DNA of 7,875 bases from Methylomonas sp. (GTDB taxonomy: Bacteria > Pseudomonadota > Gammaproteobacteria > Methylococcales > Methylomonadaceae), in NCBI GenBank assembly GCA_028688235.1, contig JAQTYP010000143.1, forward strand, positions 1 to 7,875. Reading direction: 5' to 3'. The position numbers and the translations under genes were made by a program. A model generated the notes under the pieces. That model ran no database searches and had not been told where the DNA came from. It was given only the letters and a program-made list of their open reading frames with translations. Below are positions 1-6,791 of this stretch, one piece after another; the first letter of the stretch is position 1, and the number at the start of each line of letters is the position of its first letter.

Positions 1-2
1 TC

Positions 3-1052
3 AGGAGCGATGAAGCCAAGCTCAGGCAAATATTGATCAATTTAATCGGTAACGCGGTAAAGTTTACCGAAGAAGGGGGTGTAACCCTTAGACTGGGTTT
101 GAAAGCCGATACCCCTGCCCGCTTGTTGATCGAGGTCGAAGACAGCGGGCCGGGCATAGCGCCGGACGATAGGTCGCGCCTATTCGAACCCTTCGTGCAG
201 TTGACGGATAGTGCCCTACAGCGCGGTACCGGTCTCGGGCTCACCATCACGCGCCAGTTCGTACAGATGTTGGGCGGAAGCCTAAGGGTCGAAAGTATGC
301 TGGGTAAGGGTTCGCTGTTTCGGGTGGAATTGCCGGTCGAATTTGCCAGCGCCGCCGACGTTCTCGTGCCGGATCAGCCCTTACATCGAAAGGTGGTGGG
401 TCTTGCCCCCGGTCAACCCTGTTTTAAAATTCTGATTGTCGAAGATCAACGCGAGAATCAGTTATTGCTGACTCGGTTGATGACCGATATCGGTCTGGAG
501 GTCAAGGTCGCCGAAAACGGCGAACAGGGTTTACAGGTGTTCGAGCAATGGAAGCCCGATTTGATCTGGATGGATAGGCGCATGCCGGTAATGGACGGCA
601 TAGAGGCGACTCGCCGCATCCGGGCATTACCCGAAGGTCGGCACGTGAAGATCGTCGCCGTTACCGCTTCGGCCTTCGAGGAGCAGCAACAGGAGATGTT
701 GGATGCCGGTATGGATGATTTCGTCCGCAAGCCTTACCGATTCGACGAAATTTACCAGAGTTTGGCTAGGCAATTAGGCGTGGAATACCTCTACGACGGC
801 GGCCTGCCGGAAGAAAACACCTTTCAGGCCGAACTGACGGCCGATCAGTTCGGACAGGTGCCCGTCACATTGCGGCAAGCGCTCCGAGAAGCCTTGATCG
901 TGTTGGATACCGAGCTGATCTCGGATATTATCGGCGACATTGCCGAAGTGGACGGCACTCTTGGCTCGACCTTGGCGCGTCTGGCTGAAAATCTCGATTA
1001 TGCTCCGATAGCAGATGCGCTGGATCGCTTCGGCGAAATGTCTTCGGACTGA
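3..1052 (+). CDS. Hybrid sensor histidine kinase, C-terminal part (HATPase + receiver), 5' end outside window
   Basis: This is the end of a two-component hybrid kinase that autophosphorylates on ATP and passes the phosphate to its own receiver domain. The frame is already open at base 3, and the first visible residues (RSDEAKLRQIL, then INLIGNAVKFT) are the N box of the ATPase domain, so the true start lies upstream of the window. Counting residue 1 at base 3, the G1 box DSGPGIAP is near 47-54, the phenylalanine box FEPF near 61-64 and the G2 box GTGLGL near 75-80. A receiver domain follows at about 142-258, with the acidic pair E147/D148, phospho-acceptor D191 in WMDRRMP, T221 and K243. A helical tail of about 90 residues follows, with no output domain that I recognise. 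The dimerisation/phospho-His domain and sensor domains are not visible, so the signal is unknown. The next gene, murI, is 224 bases away and probably independent. Confidence 0.93.
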   Translation, partial: RSDEAKLRQILINLIGNAVKFTEEGGVTLRLGLKADTPARLLIEVEDSGPGIAPDDRSRLFEPFVQLTDSALQRGTGLGLTITRQFVQMLGGSLRVESMLGKGSLFRVELPVEFASAADVLVPDQPLHRKVVGLAPGQPCFKILIVEDQRENQLLLTRLMTDIGLEVKVAENGEQGLQVFEQWKPDLIWMDRRMPVMDGIEATRRIRALPEGRHVKIVAVTASAFEEQQQEMLDAGMDDFVRKPYRFDEIYQSLARQLGVEYLYDGGLPEENTFQAELTADQFGQVPVTLRQALREALIVLDTELISDIIGDIAEVDGTLGSTLARLAENLDYAPIADALDRFGEMSSD

Positions 1053-1276
1053 TCGAGAACCGGGGTTGTGGCGGATTTTTCAATGGCGATTGAAAATGAC
1101 TTTTTGATTTACAATATCGGCCTGTTTTGATGCTGCGGCGGAGCGGGCCTTATGACCTCTTTCAAACCGCATGGGTTGCGCTAGCGCTTGGCCCTACAAC
1201 ACAAGGTGCAATAGCGCACATAGTAGACGCTTAAACATGTGGAATTCATATCGAGAACGGTTGCTGGCTTGAGACG

Positions 1277-2092
1277 ATGACATACCAAAATCATGATGGC
1301 GCCATCGGCGTATTCGACTCTGGCGTAGGTGGTTTGTCCGTTTTACGCGCCATTAGAAACGAGCTGCCCGACGAGCGTTTGATTTATTTGGCCGATTCCG
1401 GCCATGCCCCATACGGCGATAGGGATGCCGACTTTATATTGGATAGAGCAAACCGGATTACCGAGCATTTTCTGGCAAGCGGGGTGAAAGCGATCGTCGT
1501 TGCCTGTAATACCGCAAGCGTCGTGGCGATAGAGAAAATCCGCTCCTGGTGTCCGGTACCCGTCGTCGCGATGGAGCCCGCGATTAAGCCCGCGTCGCAA
1601 AGCACTCGCACCGGCGTCGTCGGCGTACTCGCCACCACCCGAACCCTATCCAGCGCGAATGTCGCAAGACTGTGCGAGGCCTACGGCAAAAGAGTCAGAA
1701 TCTTGCTGCGGCCGTGCCCAGGGTTGGTGGAACAGGTCGAACACGGGGAATTATACAGCGCCGCGACCCGCAGGCTACTGACGGGCTATTTGTCGCCGCT
1801 ATTGACGGCGGGGGCCGATACCATCGTTTTGGGTTGTACCCATTATCCTTTTCTTGGTGAACTGATAGGCGAAATCGCGGGAACTGACGTAGCCATCGTC
1901 GATTCCGGGGCCGCCGTTGCCAAACAAGTGCTTAGGCGTTTGGAGGGTAGCCGCGTTTCCACTTGCAACGTGCCGGCATTGGAACCGACATTTTTTTCCA
2001 GCGCCGAACCGGATCAGGCCCGTAGCGTTATTTCGACGCTTTGGGGAAAAAGCGTCGAGGTACACAGTCTGGCTTTGACTCATCAGGGGTAA
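1277..2092 (+). CDS. murI: Glutamate racemase
   Basis: A cofactor-independent racemase (271 aa, normal length) that interconverts L- and D-glutamate in the cytoplasm, supplying the D-glutamate of peptidoglycan stem peptides. The family signature FDSGVGGLSV lies at residues 13-22, with D14 and S15 in the active site. The two catalytic cysteines are C77 in VACNTA and C187 in LGCTHYPFL, and H189 follows in the same motif. A third family block, VDSGAAVAKQ, is near 208-217. The ATG at 1277 puts the signature at its usual distance from the N-terminus, although the ribosome binding site is weak (GAGA only two bases upstream). Nothing suggests damage. Base composition and position beside the kinase gene fit core chromosome. 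I see no convincing terminator after its stop codon. Confidence 0.96.
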   Translation: MTYQNHDGAIGVFDSGVGGLSVLRAIRNELPDERLIYLADSGHAPYGDRDADFILDRANRITEHFLASGVKAIVVACNTASVVAIEKIRSWCPVPVVAMEPAIKPASQSTRTGVVGVLATTRTLSSANVARLCEAYGKRVRILLRPCPGLVEQVEHGELYSAATRRLLTGYLSPLLTAGADTIVLGCTHYPFLGELIGEIAGTDVAIVDSGAAVAKQVLRRLEGSRVSTCNVPALEPTFFSSAEPDQARSVISTLWGKSVEVHSLALTHQG

Positions 2093-2255
2093 AAGTCGTT
2101 TGCCCTTAAACCGGTAGAGTGCTAGGCCCTGACCTGTTACCGCAATCTCTGTCGGACTATGTATGGCGGTATCCCAAGGTATAGGCCTGGACAATGCACA
2201 GACCCGAGCGTAGGATTCTGCCCTATGACGTTTATATTGAAGCGGTGAGAAATTG

Positions 2256-2804
2256 ATGGATATCTGGATATGGCCGGCGTTGCTGGCGCTGAAGCCCGAA
2301 AACGCCGAATTCAACCCCCGCCAGCCGGAACAGCACAAGCATAACGAAGAAAAAAACCGCCTGTTGCAGGACGCCGAAAACCAACTCAAAGCCCAGTTCG
2401 AAAATCTGGCCCACAGAATCTTTGAGGAACGCGGCAAGCAATTTGCCGAGCACAACAAGACCAGCATCGAAAGCCTGGTCGCACCGCTCAGAGAGCAATT
2501 GGGCGAATTCAATCAACGGGTGGAAAGCGTCTACGACAACGAAACCAAGTACAGAATCTCCCTGCGCGCGGAGATCGTCTCGCTACGCCGCGACACCCAA
2601 AAAATGGATCAGGAAGCCATGAACCTGCCCCGTACATTGAAAGGCGACCACAAGGCCCAAGGCAACTGGGGCGAGATGATCCTGGAAAAAGTCTTGGAGC
2701 AATCCGGTCTGCGTAAAAGCACCTTCAAGGAACTGGGCATCAAGGTCAAGAAAAAGCCACCCAGAAGCGTCGGCGAAGCATTGGCAACGGGTGACGACGA
2801 GTGA
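2256..2804 (+). pseudogene. rmuC: rmuC remnant: in-frame deleted DNA recombination protein RmuC (182 codons)
   Basis: RmuC proteins are membrane-anchored, coiled-coil proteins with a restriction-endonuclease-like core, usually about 450-475 aa; they limit DNA inversions and rearrangements. This frame keeps a hydrophobic start (MDIWIWPALLAL, residues 1-12) and the conserved block from about 43 to 154: AQFENLAHRIFEE, APLREQLGEF, then GDHKAQGNWGEMILEKVLEQSGLRK. At about residue 155 (near base 2718) it jumps straight to a basic tail, TFKELGIKVKKKPPRS, which matches the far C-terminus of the family. The roughly 250-residue nuclease core is missing although the frame is kept. Much of the N-terminal helix and coiled coil also seems lost after residue 12. 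The usual NLTRALKGDNKTQGNWGE block carries changes (P for T, HKA for NKT), which fits relaxed selection. ATG 2256 follows GGTGAG at 2244-2249. The stop overlaps the next gene's start as GTGA. It may still be translated and act only to couple ribosomes into jetA. Confidence 0.8.
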
Positions 2805-4255
2805 GTCTGGATTATTTCACCCTCGACCTGCTTCGCCAGAATCACCCGGCCTGGCGCTTGCTCAATTCGCCGCATGCGCCGCTGATCGCCAGCTTCTTGC
2901 ACCGGGTCTTCGTCGCCCCCAACCAGCGCTTGATCGCCCAGGCCGATCTAACCGAAGCGCTGGAGGATGAATTATTCGGCCTGCGCGAACGCCTGGGCGG
3001 CGGCACCTTTCCGAAGCCGGCCCTGGAATCCCTCAACGACTGGGCCGGCAACGACAAGGGCTGGCTGCGCAAATTTTACCGCCAAGGTTCGGACGAACCT
3101 TATTTCGACCTGACGCCGGCCACCGAAAAAGCCATCGCCTGGCTGGGCGGCCTGACCGAGCGCGCCTTCGTCGGCACCGAATCACGGCTGTTGACGCTGT
3201 TCGAGCTGCTCAAGCAAATCAGCGAAGGCAGCGAGACCGAGCCCGCGACCCGCATCACCGAACTGCGCAAACGCCGCGCCGACATCGACGCCGAAATCGC
3301 CCGCATCGAGGCCGGCGACTTGACCTTGCTGGACGACACCGCGCTAAAGGACCGTTTCCAGCAATTCACCGCGCTGGCCCGCGAGCTGCTCGGCGACTTC
3401 CGCGAAGTCGAGCATAACTTTCGCGGCCTGGACCGCCGGGTGCGCGAGCGCATCGCGCTGTGGGAAGGCGGCAAGGGCGAATTGCTGGAAGAAATCATGG
3501 GCGAACGCGACGCCATCGCCGATTCCGACCAGGGCCGCAGCTTCCGCGCCTTCTGGGATTTTTTGATGTCCAGCCGCCGCCAGGAGGAATTGTCGGCCTT
3601 ATTGGGAAAGGTGTTGGCCTTGGCGCCCGTCGCCGAACTCAAGCCCGACGCCCGCCTGCGCCGCGTGCATTACGACTGGCTGGAAGCCGGCGAACACACC
3701 CAGCGCACCGTCGCCGAACTGAGCCGGCAACTACGCCGCTTTCTCGACGACCAAGCCTGGCTGGAAAACCGCCGCATCATGGAAATTCTGCACGGCATCG
3801 AAGCCAAGGCGCTAAGCCTTCGTGAAATCCAACCGACCGGCGAAGTGATGAGCATCGCCGAAGCCTGTGCCGACATCGAATTGCCGATGGAACGGCCGCT
3901 GCACACGCCGAGCGTCAAACCGCGCATAGCCAGCATCGTCCCGGAAACCGGTGACGACGACATCGACGCCGCCGCGTTGTTCTCGCAAGTCGTCATCGAC
4001 AAGGCGCAACTGGCCCACCACATCCGCCACGCCCTGCAAGACAAAGCGCAAATCACGCTGGCCGAACTCTGCCGCAGCCGCTCGCTGCAACACGGCCTGG
4101 CGGAACTGGTCGCCTATTTGCAACTCGGCGGCGACAGCTTCAAAACCACGGTTGATGAAAATGCCGAAGACGTCATCGTCTGGCAAACGGTGGACGGCGA
4201 AGGGCGGGAAGTGAGCAAGCAGGCGAAGTTGCCGAGGGTGATATTTGTCCGATAA
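2801..4255 (+). CDS. jetA: DUF3375 protein, JetA kleisin-like subunit of Wadjet anti-plasmid condensin (orphan)
   Basis: The 484-residue protein matches the DUF3375/JetA family in length and layout. The N-terminus (DYFTLDLLRQNHPAWRLL, residues 4-21) begins a winged-helix-like domain. A charged coiled coil lies at about 148-172, EVEHNFRGLDRRVRERI at about 202-218, and the conserved stretch DSDQGRSFRAFWDFLMSSRR at 241-260. The C-terminus ends with a basic KLPRVIFVR typical of a complete protein. In Wadjet (the JetABCD relative of MukBEF/MksBEFG), JetA is the kleisin that bridges the JetC SMC ATPase and binds JetB, while JetD is the nuclease that cuts small circular DNA. Here no jetB, jetC or jetD follows: a minus-strand toxin-antitoxin pair begins at once. 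The start is GTG, overlapping the rmuC-remnant stop, with no clear Shine-Dalgarno of its own, so translational coupling is likely. The gene is strongly GC-rich compared with both flanks. It looks intact, but without its partners a Wadjet function is doubtful. Confidence 0.85.
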   Translation: MSLDYFTLDLLRQNHPAWRLLNSPHAPLIASFLHRVFVAPNQRLIAQADLTEALEDELFGLRERLGGGTFPKPALESLNDWAGNDKGWLRKFYRQGSDEPYFDLTPATEKAIAWLGGLTERAFVGTESRLLTLFELLKQISEGSETEPATRITELRKRRADIDAEIARIEAGDLTLLDDTALKDRFQQFTALARELLGDFREVEHNFRGLDRRVRERIALWEGGKGELLEEIMGERDAIADSDQGRSFRAFWDFLMSSRRQEELSALLGKVLALAPVAELKPDARLRRVHYDWLEAGEHTQRTVAELSRQLRRFLDDQAWLENRRIMEILHGIEAKALSLREIQPTGEVMSIAEACADIELPMERPLHTPSVKPRIASIVPETGDDDIDAAALFSQVVIDKAQLAHHIRHALQDKAQITLAELCRSRSLQHGLAELVAYLQLGGDSFKTTVDENAEDVIVWQTVDGEGREVSKQAKLPRVIFVR

Positions 4256-4270
4256 GCCAAAGGTGGCTTA
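4253..4270. terminator. Hairpin shared by convergent stop codons of jetA and mntA (possible weak terminator)
   Basis: TAAGCC, a six-base loop AAAGGT, then GGCTTA form a perfect 6-bp inverted repeat. The left arm starts with the jetA TAA and, read on the other strand, the right arm starts with the mntA TAA. The stem is short and there is no T-tract on either strand, so intrinsic termination is uncertain. The symmetry may also mark a recombination junction. Confidence 0.35.
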
Positions 4271-4597
4271 GGATGGATAAAACACCAGCCCGACGCGCAG
4301 GATATGCTCGCGCAAATCGGCGTTATCGATCTGATCGTAAAGCGATAAATCCAGCGTGTACGGCAGCAACAAATCGTCGATTTCGGTTTCGATCCGGCAA
4401 AGCTCGGCATAGCTTAAGCTCTCGCCGAATAGCGTCAAATCGATGTCGGAACCGGGCCGATAGTTACCCTTGGCCCGCGAACCGTACAAAACCGCGCGCT
4501 CAATCTTTGGATGCTTAGCAAACACGCGTTGAATCGCGCTAATGGTGTGCGGCTTTAAACCAAACCGGTCGCGGACTTCGGGGCTAATCGCTGTCAT
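4268..4597 (-). CDS. mntA: MntA-like minimal nucleotidyltransferase antitoxin
   Basis: A 109-residue MNT-domain protein of the DNA polymerase beta superfamily. The nucleotidyltransferase motif is complete: GSRAKG at 39-44, then SDIDL with D51 and D53 spaced as GS-x10-DxD, and a third acidic candidate at D83 in TLDLSL. In HEPN/MNT modules this enzyme transfers AMP to the tyrosine of the toxin's RX4HXY motif and so silences it. Its gene is the second of the operon and its ATG lies inside the end of hepT (14-base overlap), which couples their translation and fits the usual toxin-first order of this family. The product is closest to the HI0073-type proteins. Both ends look natural and no active-site residue is missing, so the antitoxin is predicted active. 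Confidence 0.9.
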   Translation of the reverse strand: MTAISPEVRDRFGLKPHTISAIQRVFAKHPKIERAVLYGSRAKGNYRPGSDIDLTLFGESLSYAELCRIETEIDDLLLPYTLDLSLYDQIDNADLREHILRVGLVFYPS

Positions 4598-4994
4598 CCG
4601 GCAAATTCCGTAATTTCTGTTGTAACCGGACGAATAAGCCGAAAAAGCGTTGCTTGATATTCTCGGCTATCGCTTGGGCGGTGTCCTGATTGTAAGTATG
4701 GCTGGTGCGATTCCGGTCGCGGATCATATCCATCCAACTGTCGCCGTCTTCGATCAAACCCAATTTGAAGGCCAGGCGAGTGGCGTCCCGCGAGCCGTAG
4801 ATGTCCTGATGACCTTTCTCCAGCAAATAATCGCGCAACACGTTCCAGGCCAGTTCGTGGGTATATTCGAAGGCCTGAATCAGGCCTTGTTCTTCCAGCT
4901 CGTTGAGTTCGCCTTTGTCGATGAACTTGGTCAACTGCGCTAGAGCATTTTGATAATTGGCGAAACGCTGCTTCCAGCGGATGTCTTGATGCAT
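4584..4994 (-). CDS. hepT: HepT-like HEPN toxin (HI0074 family)
   Basis: A 136-residue, all-helical HEPN protein of the group once called nucleotidyltransferase substrate-binding protein (HI0074-like). The signature RX4HXY is present as R94-NRTS-H99-T-Y101, preceded by R92, so the RNase active site and the tyrosine modified by MntA are intact. Other family blocks are AFEYTHELAWNVLRDYL at about 41-57, and GSRDATRLAFKLGLI with DSWMDMIRDRNRTSHTY at 67-101. Known relatives cut RNA (tRNA in the Shewanella system) when not AMPylated by the partner. The ATG at 4994 has AAGGA (complement of 5005-5009) ten bases upstream. With mntA it forms a complete two-gene addiction or abortive-infection module. 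It occupies the place where jetB would be expected after jetA, but in the opposite direction. Confidence 0.9.
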   Translation of the reverse strand: MHQDIRWKQRFANYQNALAQLTKFIDKGELNELEEQGLIQAFEYTHELAWNVLRDYLLEKGHQDIYGSRDATRLAFKLGLIEDGDSWMDMIRDRNRTSHTYNQDTAQAIAENIKQRFFGLFVRLQQKLRNLPDDSD

Positions 4995-5001
4995 GATTGG
5001 T

Positions 5002-5014
5002 GAATCCTTGATTC
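5002..5014. promoter_or_regulatory. Inverted repeat over the hepT ribosome binding site, candidate operator
   Basis: GAATC-CTT-GATTC is a perfect 5-bp inverted repeat, and its left arm and loop contain the complement of the hepT AAGGA. A second copy of the arm, AGGATTC, occurs in opposite orientation at 5070-5076, and TAATC-CTATC-GATTA lies at 5089-5103. Such symmetry upstream of a toxin-antitoxin operon suggests autoregulation or an RNA structure hiding the ribosome binding site. The repeats are short and may be chance. Confidence 0.3.
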
Positions 5015-5171
5015 TAAAGGCCCATCGTTTTAGGTACGGCGGTTTCGGATAAAGTCAGCTTAACGCGCGAGGATTCTTCATGACAAGCTAATCCTATCGA
5101 TTAACCGGCAGTTTTCGCTCGAATCGTGGGATACTTGAATCTTGAGAGGATTATCAAAACAGAGGCGCGTC

Positions 5172-5494
5172 ATGTTGCAAACCGTTGAAGCGATTTATGA
5201 TCCCAAACAAGGCTTGGCCTTCAAGGAGGCCGTGAACGTTACCGGACCGGTAAAGGTGTTGGTGACTTTCGTTGAGCCATCCTCGCCCGCGTCGCCGGCA
5301 AAAGGCAGCGCATCCGCGTTAATGGCCGCACTGAAGCAAACCGGTCACCGAATTCCGCTAAATTATCCGACGCCGAAATCGATGCCCAAATTCGAGAAAT
5401 GTCGAAAAGTTGGGAGCAGCCCAGTATCATGGCTGCAAGGCTTTCTGGACGAATGATGATCGCTTGCAGAAAATTGTCGGCCCCTTTGCCGTAA
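5172..5494 (+). pseudogene. Frameshifted small antitoxin-like gene
   Basis: The ATG at 5172 follows AGAGG (5161-5165) at six bases. The product begins MLQTVEAIYDPKQGLAFKEA, then VTGPVKVLVTFVEP: a beta-rich head as in short antitoxin-like proteins of type II toxin-antitoxin loci, with a proline/alanine linker and a helical segment SALMAALKQ. In this frame the last 35 or so residues are unlike any expected tail and the frame stops at 5456. Read one base earlier from about base 5360, the same DNA gives LSDAEIDAQIREMSKSWEQ, an amphipathic acidic tail typical of the family, continuing to a stop at 5492-5494. This points to loss of one base somewhere before 5360. No toxin gene follows. The alternative is a functional short protein with a novel C-terminus, which I think less likely. 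An upstream TTG at 5142 is in frame but less convincing as a start. Confidence 0.6.
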
Positions 5495-5555
5495 ACATTG
5501 GCATCGGCACATAACCCTGTATGACACCGGAACGGATAACGAGATTATTGGAATC

Positions 5556-5774
5556 ATGGCAACCCTATCTATTCGCATATCCGACGATATGGTCGAAAGG
5601 TTGAAAAACATAGCCAAGGTCCGCGACATCAGCCTCAACAAACTGATGTTCGAATTATCCACTCAAGCCTTGGCGGAAGAGGATGCTAAACAATGCTTTC
5701 TAGCCGCCCAGTTGCGTGGCGACCCTGAGCGGGCTTTGCGGTTGCTAGACGAATTGGATGGGTTGGGGCTTTGA
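5556..5774 (+). CDS. Orphan ribbon-helix-helix antitoxin-like protein
   Basis: A 72-residue protein starting MATLSIRISDDMVERLKNIA. An N-terminal beta strand is followed by two helices (about 9-22 and 26-38, the second beginning DISLNKLMFEL), the Arc/MetJ ribbon-helix-helix pattern in which the strand enters the DNA major groove as a dimer. The tail (RALRLLDELDGLGL) is amphipathic and would normally bind a toxin. No toxin is seen on either side: upstream is the frameshifted antitoxin-like gene and downstream an intergenic repeat. The ribosome binding site is poor (GGAA only a few bases from the ATG). The same frame is open upstream to about 5460, so a longer start cannot be fully excluded, although ATG 5556 gives the normal domain start. 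It probably represses its own promoter or remains from a decayed module. Confidence 0.7.
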   Translation: MATLSIRISDDMVERLKNIAKVRDISLNKLMFELSTQALAEEDAKQCFLAAQLRGDPERALRLLDELDGLGL

Positions 5775-5829
5775 AGAGTGCGGCCCGGCAGTTATGATGC
5801 ACAGCGATTTGGTAGCTCGCTAATTGCAC

Positions 5830-5880
5830 CTACGACCCTTTGATTACTGGGCAATGCTTGATTGCAAGACCTGACCCCAA
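5830..5880 (-). repeat. Dispersed intergenic repeat, REP/RAYT-end-like
   Basis: On the minus strand this reads TTGGGGTCAGGTCTTG, then CAATCAAGCATTG, GCCCAG and AAAGGGTCG. From memory, sequence of this kind (GGGGTCAGGTCTTG with an adjoining CAAT/ATTG hairpin) recurs between genes and upstream of REP-associated tyrosine transposases in gammaproteobacteria; I could not search for it. Small internal hairpins are visible (CAAT-GCTTG-ATTG at 5852-5864, CTTG-ATTG-CAAG at 5857-5868). No transposase gene is present, so this would be a solo or non-autonomous copy. It marks the left border of the AT-rich parA region. Confidence 0.45.
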
Positions 5881-5895
5881 TTTTCTCTAATTAGC

Positions 5896-5931
5896 TTATA
5901 CAATTTAATAACTTATCAAACAATCAAAGGA
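5896..5931 (+). promoter_or_regulatory. Candidate -10 element and ribosome binding site of the parA operon
   Basis: The stretch before parA is very AT-rich. TACAAT at 5899-5904 (overlapping TTATAC) is a good sigma-70 -10 candidate, but no convincing -35 lies 16-18 bases upstream. AAGGA at 5927-5931 sits eight bases before the ATG at 5940 and is a strong ribosome binding site. Confidence 0.35.
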
Positions 5932-5939
5932 AGATAATA

Positions 5940-6791
5940 ATGACTGTTGCAGTGTCACTAATAAACATGAAAGGTGGTGTCGGTAAGACCACGCTTGCAT
6001 TTAATTTGGCTTGGTATTCGGCTTGGCGAGCGAACCTTCGTGTCCTTGCAGTCGATCTTGATCCACAAGCAAACCTTAGCCAATATTTCATGGGCGCCGA
6101 AAAGTATCTTGAATATTTGAATGCCGACAGAGGAACTGTCGTTGACATATTCGAGCAATTTTCAGCGCCAAAACCAAAGAGTGGATCACCTACGCTTATC
6201 GAACCCGAGAAAGTGATACATCATCTTAGAGCCTGGGAAGATGGAAGCGTTCTCGATCTGATACCATCGCGCTTAGAGCTAGCCTGGACACTAAAGAACC
6301 CAACTGAAAAAGCCCATTTACTACCACAGTTTCTCGCAAAAGTTAGCTCAAATTATGATCTGATATTGATTGACTGCGCTCCGACTGAATCCGTCCTCAC
6401 AACTGCGGCATATAGATCAAGCCGGTACGTTGTGGTTCCTGTTAAACCTGAATTTCTCGCTACAATCGGTTTACCACTCTTAGCGCGATCCCTAGAGGAA
6501 TTCAAACTTATGCACCAGGATCAAACATTGGACATGGCCGGCATCATCTTCAACGATATGCGGCGATCAAATACTCCACCTGAACAGCTAAAATCGAAGG
6601 CTGATGTAAAAAAACTCGCTGCCACATTTGGATGGCCGGTATTTAAAGAAGCAGCCCACCATTCTGACTCGTATCCAACGGGATCACGACAGGGGTTACC
6701 AATTTTCCTTACTGACTATGCTCGCGACTACGTCAAAGGTGAATTCGCAAATGCTGCACAAAACTTCTTAACCACTATCGGTGCAATATGA
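5940..6791 (+). CDS. parA: ParA/Soj-family partition-type ATPase
   Basis: A 283-residue ATPase of the ParA/MinD group. The deviant Walker A motif KGGVGKTT is at 11-18 (signature K11, catalytic K16), the A' motif VLAVDLDPQANLS at 35-47, and Walker B LILIDCAPTES at 141-151 with D145. There is no N-terminal helix-turn-helix, so it resembles short Soj/type Ib proteins, which form ATP-dependent dimers on nonspecific DNA and position plasmids, chromosomes or protein cargo. The C-terminal part (SYPTGSRQGLPIF, then DYARDYVKGEF) is as in ParA proteins of islands and plasmids. It is not followed by a recognisable ParB; its stop overlaps the start of a 178-residue unknown as ATGA, so that protein is the likely partner. 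Composition is more AT-rich than the left part of the window, consistent with transfer. The gene could serve maintenance of a mobile element or a defence/positioning function; the sequence alone does not decide. Confidence 0.92.
   Translation: MTVAVSLINMKGGVGKTTLAFNLAWYSAWRANLRVLAVDLDPQANLSQYFMGAEKYLEYLNADRGTVVDIFEQFSAPKPKSGSPTLIEPEKVIHHLRAWEDGSVLDLIPSRLELAWTLKNPTEKAHLLPQFLAKVSSNYDLILIDCAPTESVLTTAAYRSSRYVVVPVKPEFLATIGLPLLARSLEEFKLMHQDQTLDMAGIIFNDMRRSNTPPEQLKSKADVKKLAATFGWPVFKEAAHHSDSYPTGSRQGLPIFLTDYARDYVKGEFANAAQNFLTTIGAI

Noticed and set aside
1090..1115. Possible promoter TTGAAA and TACAAT upstream of murI
   Set aside because: The spacer is only 14 bases and the site is about 160 bases from murI.
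1178..1187. Perfect 10-bp palindrome GCGCTAGCGC between the kinase gene and murI
   Set aside because: Isolated, unpaired with any promoter signal and within chance expectation for this composition.
2209..2231. Degenerate GTAG-headed palindrome (CGTAGG, loop, CCTATGACG) before the rmuC remnant
   Set aside because: The stem needs a three-base bulge and does not match the clear REP at 7675; too weak to annotate as a repeat.
1799..2512. 237-codon minus-strand open frame
   Set aside because: It overlaps murI and the rmuC remnant antisense, and its composition is that of a shadow frame.
2791..3960. Direct repeat GTGACGACGA at 2791-2800 and 3951-3960
   Set aside because: Both encode ordinary acidic runs (GDD) in GC-rich genes; no sign of a recombination footprint.
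5457..5555. Possible toxin remnant before the ribbon-helix-helix gene (frame containing ITLYDTGTDNEIIGI)
   Set aside because: Too short, no start codon and no residue pattern that I can assign to PIN, RelE or other toxin families.
5780..5840. Short frame after the ribbon-helix-helix gene (VRPGSYDAQRF) as a possible toxin start
   Set aside because: Only about 20 codons, no ribosome binding site, and it runs into the intergenic repeat.
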